A stretch of 64,000 nt of DNA from Paraburkholderia sp. HP33-1 (lineage in GTDB: Bacteria; Pseudomonadota; Gammaproteobacteria; Burkholderiales; Burkholderiaceae), in contig NZ_JAJEJR010000001.1 in the NCBI RefSeq assembly GCF_021390595.1, forward strand, positions 2,666,001 to 2,730,000. The letters are read 5' to 3'. Below the pieces are notes generated by a model, which searched no databases, was not told the origin of the DNA, and worked only from the letters and a program-made list of their open reading frames with translations. The translations under genes and the position numbers were made by a program. Positions 57,456 to 64,000 of the stretch are shown here, in pieces (positions within the stretch are counted from its first letter, which is position 1; each line of letters begins with the position of its first letter).

Positions 57456-58466
57456 CGCCCCCGGATGGCCCTTGATCCGGGCAAGCAACTCCGTGACCGC
57501 CACACGGCCCAGCATCTGGTTGGCCGCCTGCAAATGCGCGGCGCTGGTGAGGATGCGCAGCGAGATGATCCTCGCCGAGACGTCCGTTGCGCCATCCGTC
57601 TGCACGTCGATTAGCCCGACGACGTCGCCGTCGCAGAACAACGCGATACACACTGCCCCGTCCATCGACACCACCTCGGCATGGCTCGCCTGTTGCGCGA
57701 GCGATGTAATGGCACCCATCCACCCCGGATCCGACACCGGTTCGCGGGCGCGCAGTGGCTGAGTTTCGGGCGTTGGACCGTGTGCACGAAGGGACGGGTT
57801 GACTGTGGGAAGCGAAGTGGGTGCAGCGCACAGAGGTATGTCGCTGATCAGTTGAGGCGTGTCGCTGAAAAGCTGCAACAGGCCAGTCCGGTCTTGCGCT
57901 TCAAGCGCCACGCGCAAGCGCTCGACGATTCGCCCATGCACCGCAGGATCGGGCCGTTCCAACGGCGCGCCCGCACGCCGCAGACGCTCCTTGGCACGAT
58001 GAACCATTTGCCGGCAGGCGGCCGGTGTGCGCTCGAGAATCGAGGCGATTTCCGCATAGTCGCACTCGAACGCTTCATGCAGGACGAACGCCGCACGTTC
58101 GTCCGGCTTCAAATGTTCGAGCAGCAGCATCACGCCGTATGACATATCCGCCGCGCGCAACGCCAACTCCTCCGCCGACGGCGCGACTTCGTCGAGCCAC
58201 GGCTCCGGCAACCAGCCACTAGCCTGCGACGCGCGCTCGCGCTGCGCGTGCCGCAGACGGTCGATCGCCGTGCGCGTGGTGAGCGTGGTGAGCCACGCGA
58301 CCGGTGTTTGCACCGCTTGCGTATCGGCCAGATGCCATTTGAGCCAGACGTCCTGCACCACGTCTTCGGCTTCCGCGCGACTGCCGAGCATCCGGTATGC
58401 GAGTGCCAGCAGACGGGCGCGCGCGGCCTCGAAACTGGATGCCTTGTCGATTCCCTGATCCGTCAT
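57411..58466 (-). CDS. ECF sigma factor, ECF41/SigJ type
   Basis: The 351-residue sigma factor has region 2 (YRMLGSRAEAEDVVQDVWLKW, about 22-42), the ECF41-like WLPEPW linker (about 85-90) and region 4 (CDYAEIASILERTPAACRQMVHRAKERL, about 134-161). A long C-terminal NTF2/SnoaL-like extension reaches residue 351. In ECF41 proteins the extension regulates activity in place of an anti-sigma factor. The usual DGGGKV motif of the extension is not evident here, and the typical neighbouring carboxymuconolactone decarboxylase or oxidoreductase gene is absent. It converges on and overlaps the EAL gene and is divergent from clpP. Confidence 0.87.
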   Translation of the reverse strand: MTDQGIDKASSFEAARARLLALAYRMLGSRAEAEDVVQDVWLKWHLADTQAVQTPVAWLTTLTTRTAIDRLRHAQRERASQASGWLPEPWLDEVAPSAEELALRAADMSYGVMLLLEHLKPDERAAFVLHEAFECDYAEIASILERTPAACRQMVHRAKERLRRAGAPLERPDPAVHGRIVERLRVALEAQDRTGLLQLFSDTPQLISDIPLCAAPTSLPTVNPSLRAHGPTPETQPLRAREPVSDPGWMGAITSLAQQASHAEVVSMDGAVCIALFCDGDVVGLIDVQTDGATDVSARIISLRILTSAAHLQAANQMLGRVAVTELLARIKGHPGASVTVRRDFPVDVDA

Positions 58467-58726
58467 GCGTAGACCTCCCGATGGTGCGTGGTGAAAAAGC
58501 GGCTGCGTACCGATGGCATGGCTCAGGCGCTCGCCATGCTCGGCAATCCTGATCTTGACGCACGAGCAGAAGGTGATGTGACAGCGAGGCGCAAAAAAAT
58601 TTCTGTCACACGGACGGCCGCTGCTTCGTCAAATGGGCAACAACCAGCGCATGTCCCGCGGCTTCTGACCCGTGGCCGCATGCGCATCCCGGAATGCCCA
58701 TGCCGCACATCCTGATCGAGGACCCT

Positions 58727-59383
58727 ATGCCTTCCAGTTACCCGTCTATCTCCAGCCTGGGCCTTGTTCCCACGGTGATCGAACAATCCGGCCGAGGCGA
58801 ACGCGCCTACGACATCTACTCCCGCCTGCTGCGCGAGCGCATCGTTTTTCTTGTCGGGCCCGTGAACGAGCAGTCTGCCAGTCTGATCGTCGCGCAACTG
58901 CTGTTTCTCGAATCGGAGAACCCCGACAAGGATATTTCTTTTTACATCAATTCGCCCGGCGGCTCCGTGTATGACGGCCTTGCAATTTACGACACCATGC
59001 AGTTCATCAAGCCCGAGGTCTCGACCTTGTGCACCGGGTTTGCCGCGAGCATGGGGACCTTCCTGCTCACCGCGGGTCAGCGCGGCAAACGGTATGCGCT
59101 ACCCAATGCGCGCATCATGATTCACCAGCCGTCCGGCGGCGGTCAGGGCACCGCGGCTGATATCGAAATCCAGGCGAAAGAGGTGCTGTATGTGCGTGCG
59201 CGTCTCAATGCGATGATGGCCGAGCGCACCGGACGCGGCGTCGAAGAAATCGCGCGCGACACCGACCGCGACAACTTCATGTCGGCGCTCGAAGCGAGGG
59301 AATACGGATTGATCGATGACGTGCTGGAAGCTCGCGCCACGTGGAACAACACGGTTCGTCGCGAGACCATGTTACGGGACTGA
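58727..59383 (+). CDS. ClpP-like serine protease, second copy
   Basis: The 218-residue protein is a ClpP with the full catalytic triad: Ser108 in GFAASMGTF, His133 in MIHQPSGG and Asp182 in DTDRDNF. The N-terminal loop [24 protein letters not shown] is preserved. It differs from typical ClpP1 at several usually fixed positions ([23 protein letters not shown]) and has an extra C-terminal tail with RRETMLRD. It is not next to clpX, tig or lon, so it is a paralogue. The ATG at 58727 with GAGGA nearby is preferred; in-frame ATGs at 58694 and 58700 would add 11 or 9 residues. Confidence 0.9.
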   Translation: MPSSYPSISSLGLVPTVIEQSGRGERAYDIYSRLLRERIVFLVGPVNEQSASLIVAQLLFLESENPDKDISFYINSPGGSVYDGLAIYDTMQFIKPEVSTLCTGFAASMGTFLLTAGQRGKRYALPNARIMIHQPSGGGQGTAADIEIQAKEVLYVRARLNAMMAERTGRGVEEIARDTDRDNFMSALEAREYGLIDDVLEARATWNNTVRRETMLRD

Positions 59384-59514
59384 CACGACGCCGGTTGCCG
59401 AACATTTCCACCTGCCTATCGGTGCGAGCGCACCACAAAAGCTGCTCACCTTCGCTGGAATCGCTATCATGTCGCGAATCGTCGAGTTCGACGAACGCTT
59501 CAATGGAGATACAC

Positions 59515-60990
59515 ATGGCGTCATCCAACGAAAACGTCAGCATGGCGCTATTCTGCGACTTCGAAAATGTCGCGCTCGGCGTGCGCGACGCGAAATACGA
59601 CAAGTTCGACATCAAGCTGGTGCTCGAACGTCTGCTGCTGAAGGGCAGCATCGTCGTCAAGAAAGCGTATTGCGACTGGGATCGCTACAAGAGTTTCAAA
59701 GGGGCAATGCACGAGGCCAATTTCGAGTTGATCGAAATTCCGCATGTGCGCCAGTCGGGCAAGAATTCGGCCGACATCAGGCTCGTCGTCGATGCGCTCG
59801 ATCTCTGTTACACGAAATCGCACGTCAACACGTTCGTCATCATCAGCGGCGATTCGGACTTCTCGCCGCTCGTGTCGAAGCTGCGCGAGAACGCCAAACA
59901 GGTGATCGGTGTTGGTGTGCAGCAGTCCACCTCGGATCTGCTGATTGCGAATTGTGACGAGTTCTTCTTTTACGACGATCTGGTACGCGAAAGTCAGCGC
60001 GCAGTTGCGAGGCGCGAGACGTCTCGCCAGCCGCAGAGCGCCCAGCAGGCGGCCAAGCGTACGACTGATGAAGAGAAGGCCCCGCCCAAGGAAGATCTGG
60101 AGAAGCGCCGCAGCAAGGCCGTTGAAATTGCGGTGCAAACATTCGACGCGCTCGCTTCCGAACGAGGTGATAGCGGCAAGATCTGGGCGTCCGTGCTGAA
60201 GAACGCGATTAAACGACGCAAACCGGATTTCAACGAGACCTATTACGGTTTTCGCGCTTTCGGCAATCTGCTGGAAGAAGCGCAGGCGCGTGGGCTGCTC
60301 GAATTCGGCCGCGATGAGAAGTCAGGTGCGTACGTTTATCGAAGCACGGCTGTGAATGTCTCGGGTGAAGCTGCGAGTGAAACCATCAGCGAAACCGGAA
60401 CGGAGTCTGCCGAAACGGGGGCGGCTGAACGGGAAGCCGAACCTTCGCATGAAGCGCAAGCGGCCGTTTCCGAGTCGGGCGGCAAGCACAAGTCGCGGCG
60501 CAAAGACCGGAGCAATCGCAAGGCGGGCCGTGGTCAGCAAGAAACCGCGCATGACAAGCGCATTCGCCACGAAGTTGTTGATGAAGAACCTGCGGCTACC
60601 GCACCGGCTCCCACCGAGCACGCCGAACAGATCCAGCGGCACGAGCCGCATGAACACGCGCTGCTCCCACACGAGCCCGTCACTGAACCGGAAGCTCAAG
60701 AGCCCGACACTCGCGCTGTAACAGTGGAAGCGGATACGACCGACGACGACCAACCCGGGCAGCGTCAAAGCGCCAAAAAACGCGCATCGCGCAAAACGGC
60801 CACGAAGAAAGTGAAGAAAAGCACGCCGCGCACGATCGATGAAGTACCAGAGATCGCGGCGCCGGTCGAAGCCCTTGCGCCGGCAGTCAACTCGGAAGAA
60901 GCGCCTGCGCCCGCCAGAAAGGCCGCCCGCAAAACGGCGTCTCGCAGCCGTCGTCCGCGCAAGGCGGCGTCAACGGACATCGCGGAGTAA
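59515..60990 (+). CDS. NYN-domain RNase-like protein with LOTUS domain
   Basis: The 491-residue protein begins with a NYN (PIN-like) nuclease domain. Acidic residues lie in ALFCDFENVALG (Asp15), KNSADIRLVVDAL (Asp87) and IISGDSDFSPLV (Asp113, Asp115), and GVGVQQSTSDLL follows. A LOTUS/OST-HTH domain lies at about 198-278 (KIWASVLKNAIKRRKPDFNETYYGFRAFGNLLE, KSGAYVYR). The last 210 residues are low-complexity and alternate acidic with Lys/Arg-rich tracts, likely RNA-binding and disordered. The start at 59515 is supported by GGAG six bases before. An RNA-processing role is inferred; the biological target is unknown. It follows clpP by 131 bases on the same strand. Confidence 0.87.
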   Translation: MASSNENVSMALFCDFENVALGVRDAKYDKFDIKLVLERLLLKGSIVVKKAYCDWDRYKSFKGAMHEANFELIEIPHVRQSGKNSADIRLVVDALDLCYTKSHVNTFVIISGDSDFSPLVSKLRENAKQVIGVGVQQSTSDLLIANCDEFFFYDDLVRESQRAVARRETSRQPQSAQQAAKRTTDEEKAPPKEDLEKRRSKAVEIAVQTFDALASERGDSGKIWASVLKNAIKRRKPDFNETYYGFRAFGNLLEEAQARGLLEFGRDEKSGAYVYRSTAVNVSGEAASETISETGTESAETGAAEREAEPSHEAQAAVSESGGKHKSRRKDRSNRKAGRGQQETAHDKRIRHEVVDEEPAATAPAPTEHAEQIQRHEPHEHALLPHEPVTEPEAQEPDTRAVTVEADTTDDDQPGQRQSAKKRASRKTATKKVKKSTPRTIDEVPEIAAPVEALAPAVNSEEAPAPARKAARKTASRSRRPRKAASTDIAE

Positions 60991-61011
60991 GCGAGCCGGC
61001 CGGCTCACCGC

Positions 61012-61563
61012 TCAGTAAGCCGGATAAGGCGCATACATGACCGGCGGCGGCGGTGCGTAGTAAGGACGCGGCGCGACATACACCGGCTGCGTCGAATAGT
61101 AAGGTTGTGGCTGAGCGATCGTCTCGCCCTTCGAGACCATGCACTGGGCGTAGGCGGTGTCGTAGCGCGCCTGCATGCCGGCGGCCGAATACTGTGCGCC
61201 ATTCGCGCCGTTCGCGCCGCCGATCAGCAGGCCGGTGCCCGCGCCGATCGCCGCGCCCGCGCCGGCGTTGCCCCCCGCCGCACCGAACAACGCACCGATC
61301 GCCGCGCCGCCGAGCGTGCCGAGCGCCGCGCTGTTCACGCTATTCGTGTTGGCCGCCTGCGCCGCACCGGACGGATTCGTCGTTTGATTCGCGTAATCGC
61401 GGCACGCGTAGTCGTTCTGCTGGAACTGGCTGAGCGGCTCGCCGCTATGCGGCATCGCGACCACGCTCGGGCCGCTCGGCGGCACCACCGCGCAACCGCC
61501 CAGCGCGAAGGCGATGACGGCGGCGGGAATCGCCAGGCTGATCGATTTATTGTTGGAAATCAT
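61012..61563 (-). CDS. Glycine-zipper lipoprotein
   Basis: The 183-residue protein has a lipoprotein signal ending in the lipobox LGGC (Cys24). The middle (about 80-125) is a glycine zipper of GXXXG repeats (GTLGGAAIGALFGAAGGNAGAGAAIGAGTGLLIGG), typical of YMGG/OmpA-like membrane-inserting segments. The C-terminus is rich in Pro and Tyr (PYYAPPPPVMYAPYPAY). It is expected to be tethered to the inner leaflet of the outer membrane. Cysteines at about 53 and 140 could form a disulfide. The start is taken at 61563; no strong ribosome-binding site is seen. It converges on the NYN gene with a 21-base gap. Confidence 0.83.
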   Translation of the reverse strand: MISNNKSISLAIPAAVIAFALGGCAVVPPSGPSVVAMPHSGEPLSQFQQNDYACRDYANQTTNPSGAAQAANTNSVNSAALGTLGGAAIGALFGAAGGNAGAGAAIGAGTGLLIGGANGANGAQYSAAGMQARYDTAYAQCMVSKGETIAQPQPYYSTQPVYVAPRPYYAPPPPVMYAPYPAY

Positions 61564-61815
61564 GGTAGTGCACTTCGGAGGATTGGAATTCAAACGTTAG
61601 GCTAACCGCAATATTCCGTGGTTACGGCTTCGTTACAGAAAGTTTTTTGCGCGGCCGGCCTGCTTCGTGCCGGTCGTGCGCCGAGGCGGCTATCGGGTAC
61701 GTTATATCGGGTAATGCTTGTAAATGAGCTGGCAATCAATCGAAACGAAGCGCGGCCTACACTCGCGTCAAACGATTCCCCGCCCAACCCGATCGACCAG
61801 ACGAAGGACGCCCAG
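61564..61815. other. Divergent control region before two small envelope proteins
   Basis: About 250 bases lie between the lipoprotein and the next small secreted protein, transcribed in opposite directions. A possible sigma-70 pair is not clear. AT-richer patches lie near 61600-61640 and 61700-61745. Confidence 0.3.
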
Positions 61816-62079
61816 ATGAACTGGCTCACTCCTGCCGCCGCAGCGGCTTGCGTCGCCTGTAGCGTGCCCGTATTCGCGCAATCGACCCCGGCCGCGCCGA
61901 GCGTCGTACTCCAGCAACCGGGCGCGGCGACCTTTCCGAACGCCGCAATCGCGCAGAACTTTCAGTACATCAATCATCCGCCGGTGGCGCCCGCCCCCGC
62001 CAGTTCGACGAAGACGACGGGCGGCGGCCGGGGCCATCGGCATCGACAGATGTCGACGAGTTCTGACTCGGACGGCTAG
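61816..62079 (+). CDS. Small secreted protein of unknown function
   Basis: The 87-residue protein has a Sec signal peptide (MNWLTPAAAAACVACSVPVFAQ, cleavage near residue 22). The short, Pro/Ala-rich mature chain of about 65 residues ends in a basic Gly/Arg/His cluster (GGGRGHRHRQ) and a Ser/Asp tail. I do not recognise a family. AAGGACGCCCAG before the ATG is a good ribosome-binding site and justifies this start over the longer frame from 61618. It may be periplasmic and metal- or polyanion-binding through the His/Arg cluster, but that is a guess. Confidence 0.65.
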   Translation: MNWLTPAAAAACVACSVPVFAQSTPAAPSVVLQQPGAATFPNAAIAQNFQYINHPPVAPAPASSTKTTGGGRGHRHRQMSTSSDSDG

Positions 62080-62183
62080 CCACCGGTCAACGCCACTTCG
62101 CGTCCGCGCAACGGCAGTTACCAACTGTGACAAACCTCTTTCATAAGCGAGCCTAACACCGATCCTTCGCCTCCAGATCGCCT

Positions 62184-62218
62184 CAAAAAACAGAAAGCCC
62201 TCGCACAGGAGGGCTTTC
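62184..62218 (-). terminator. Terminator of sodB
   Basis: GAAAGCCCTC (62193-62202) and GAGGGCTTTC (62209-62218) form a ten-pair stem with a six-base loop; the minus strand continues as TGTTTTTTG. It stands 95 bases after the sodB stop. Confidence 0.9.
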
Positions 62219-62313
62219 GTCTCTCGCTACCATCACCGAGCGCAACCACAAGAACCGGTTCGGGCTATCCGAACCACGCGTCAGGTCACGACCTCAGACG
62301 GCAACCGGTAATC

Positions 62314-62892
62314 TCAGGCGAAGTTCTTCGCTGCGAAGTCCCAGTTGACGATGTTCCAGTACGCTTCGACGAACTTCGGACGTGCATTGCGATAGTCGAT
62401 GTAGTAAGCGTGCTCCCAAACGTCGATCGTCAGCAGTGCCTTTGCGTCGGTGGTGAGCGGCGTGGCGGCGTTGCTCGTCGACACGAGGTCGAGCGAACCA
62501 TCCGCCTTCTTCACGAGCCATGCCCAGCCCGAGCCGAACGTGCCGACCGCGGTCTTCGCAAACTCTTCCTTGAACTTGTCGAACGAACCCCACTTCGCAT
62601 TGATCGCGTCAGCCAGCGCGCCGCTCGGTGCACCGCCACCTTGCGGCGACAGGCTGTTCCAGAAGAACGTGTGATTCCACACCTGGGCCGAATTGTTGAA
62701 GATGCCGCCCGACGACTTCTTGACGATTTCTTCCAGCGACAGGTTCTCGAACTCAGTGCCCTTGATCAGATTGTTCAGGTTGGTCACATAGGTCTGATGA
62801 TGCTTGCCGTAGTGAAACTCGAGCGTCTCTTCCGACATGTGCGGTGCGAGCGCGTTTTTCGCGAACGGCAGCGGCGGGAGCGTATGTTCCAT
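62314..62892 (-). CDS. sodB: Superoxide dismutase (Fe)
   Basis: The 192-residue cytoplasmic enzyme dismutates superoxide. Metal ligands are visible in [15 protein letters not shown] (His27), [12 protein letters not shown] (His74) and [13 protein letters not shown] (Asp157, His161). The [12 protein letters not shown] and FGSGWAWLV segments fit the iron type. The ATG at 62892 starts the family N-terminus [10 protein letters not shown], and GAAAGGAAAGCACC is its ribosome-binding site. The longer frame lacks one. It is transcribed in the same direction as xseA, 216 bases downstream of it, with its own terminator. Confidence 0.96.
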   Translation of the reverse strand: MEHTLPPLPFAKNALAPHMSEETLEFHYGKHHQTYVTNLNNLIKGTEFENLSLEEIVKKSSGGIFNNSAQVWNHTFFWNSLSPQGGGAPSGALADAINAKWGSFDKFKEEFAKTAVGTFGSGWAWLVKKADGSLDLVSTSNAATPLTTDAKALLTIDVWEHAYYIDYRNARPKFVEAYWNIVNWDFAAKNFA

Positions 62893-63108
62893 GGTGCTTT
62901 CCTTCTCTGTATCTGTTGTGGGGGAGTCTGCGGATGACGCTATCGAGCACTCGATTGTAGGCGAGTTGGAATAACCCCGCAAACCAACGGCCTTTATGTC
63001 CGGCATGACAAACATGCCGTGCGCAAGGCCTTCGGAAGGGGTGCGCATGGCGCGTGCCTGCACCGTCGGAAGACCGGAAATGAGCACCATCCGGCCTCCG
63101 GCGAAACA

Positions 63109-64000
63109 TCAGAAACCGTCCGTCAGACGCGCCTGCACGTCGGCGAGCGCGACGTCAGCCGAGCCTTCTGCGAGATGCATCGTCAAACGACGACCGGGTT
63201 TCAGCGACGACGGCGTGCGAATCGCCTGACCGCTTTGCGCATCGAGCACGGCCGCATAACCGCGCTCGAGCGTGCGCTGTGGACTCAGCACTTCGAGTCG
63301 CGCGCCAAGCATGTCGATGCGCGCGACCTGACGTTCATGCTGGCGCGATAGCGCCGCATCCAGACGCTGCGCCAGCATGTTGACGCGCGCGCGCTCGGCC
63401 GCGAGATCCGGCCGCCAGCGTTGCCAGCGCATCTGCAGCAGCGAAAATCGCGCGCGAGCATCGCGCACCGGCCGCGCGCCTGCCGACGCGAGCCGCACGC
63501 GCAACTGCTGCAGATGCGTGCCCTGCCGCGCGAGCCGCTCGGCCGGCGACACGAGCCGGCGCGCCAGCCAGTCGAGCTGCTGCGCGCGCCGCTCCATCAT
63601 GCGGCCGAACGCGCGTGCGAACGTCGCGTGCCGCTGATCGAGTTCGCGCAACAGCATGACGCGCTGCGGGCTCACGAGTTCAGCAGCACCAGTCGGAGTG
63701 GGCGCGCGAACGTCGGCGGCGAAATCGGCAATCGTGAAATCGGTTTCGTGACCGACGCCACTCACCACGGGAATGACACTTTCCGCAATCGCACGCGCGA
63801 GCACTTCTTCGTTGAAAGCCCACAGGTCTTCGATCGACCCGCCGCCGCGACACACGATCAGCACGTCGACCTCGCGGCGCGCGCCGGCCGTCTCGACCAT
63901 CGCGGCGAGCTTCGCGCTCACGCCCACACCCTGCACCGGCGCCGGATAAACGATCACCGGAATATGCGGCGCGCGGCGCGAAAGCGTCGTCAGCACGTCG
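63109..64000 (-). CDS. xseA: Exodeoxyribonuclease VII large subunit, C-terminal part
   Basis: About 296 residues are visible; the gene continues beyond the right edge. The catalytic segment VDVLIVCRGGGSIEDLWAFNEEVLARAI and VVSGVGHETDFTIADFAADVRAPTPTGAAEL identify XseA. A coiled-coil-forming region rich in Arg and Leu follows, and VLSPQRTLERGYAAVL near the end is the usual C-terminal motif. With XseB it degrades single-stranded DNA in both directions to oligonucleotides. The N-terminal OB-fold lies outside the window. Confidence 0.95.
   Translation of the reverse strand, partial: DVLTTLSRRAPHIPVIVYPAPVQGVGVSAKLAAMVETAGARREVDVLIVCRGGGSIEDLWAFNEEVLARAIAESVIPVVSGVGHETDFTIADFAADVRAPTPTGAAELVSPQRVMLLRELDQRHATFARAFGRMMERRAQQLDWLARRLVSPAERLARQGTHLQQLRVRLASAGARPVRDARARFSLLQMRWQRWRPDLAAERARVNMLAQRLDAALSRQHERQVARIDMLGARLEVLSPQRTLERGYAAVLDAQSGQAIRTPSSLKPGRRLTMHLAEGSADVALADVQARLTDGF

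Overview
The window reads as a stretch of the main chromosome of a Burkholderiales beta-proteobacterium, most likely Paraburkholderia. This is inferred from the high GC, the strong G/C third-position bias, and recognisable Burkholderia gene orders: the nadB / nadC-nadA convergence, rsmB-like/purN opposite ribF-ileS-lspA-coaBC-dut, and clpA-clpS / csp / icd. I see no rRNA, tRNA, insertion sequence, prophage or CRISPR array. Most of the window is core genome, with a more variable segment from about 45.9 to 62 kb.

Layout. 1-2.6 kb: end of an AscD-like reductase, then argD behind a leader that looks like a complete arginine attenuator, then a ypeA-type acetyltransferase. 2.8-8.3 kb: a GYD protein and the branched-chain amino acid ABC transporter livHMGF, with livK set apart by a terminator. 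8.9-16.1 kb: ispH-fkpB, radC, rpmB-rpmG and NAD synthesis (nadB converging on nadA-nadC). 16.1-20.9 kb: a fatty-acid desaturase, an MscS channel, an RsmB-family RNA methyltransferase and purN. 21-28.4 kb: ribF, ileS, lspA, coaBC, a luciferase-like monooxygenase and dut. 28.6-34.2 kb: clpS-clpA, a cold-shock gene, icd and an RluE-type pseudouridine synthase. 34.7-38 kb: a tiny secreted Ala/Lys/His protein, a DUF192 protein and a stand-alone EF-G. 38.1-45.9 kb: a cupin, a NiCoT metal permease and a five-part oligopeptide/nickel-type ABC transporter with a fused double ATPase. 46.2-49.7 kb: a glycine-rich secreted repeat protein, a Rap1a/Tai-like secreted protein, an aldo/keto reductase and a GntR regulator. 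49.7-54.3 kb: two divergent regulator modules, one a CoA-transferase opposite an HTH-fused citrate synthase, the other DUF2917 opposite a MocR-type regulator. 54.5-64 kb: an MFS pump, a degenerate EAL protein, an ECF41-like sigma factor, a second ClpP, a NYN-LOTUS protein, two small envelope proteins, sodB and the 3' part of xseA.

The two strongest leads for something undescribed are (1) the arginine-codon leader peptide plus mutually exclusive hairpins ahead of argD, which apparently starts at the transcription start point, and (2) the citrate-synthase-like protein fused to a DNA-binding domain, divergent from an unusually built CoA-transferase, with a dense array of AATCAA/TTGATT half-sites between them. 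Everything is read from sequence alone; no database search was run.
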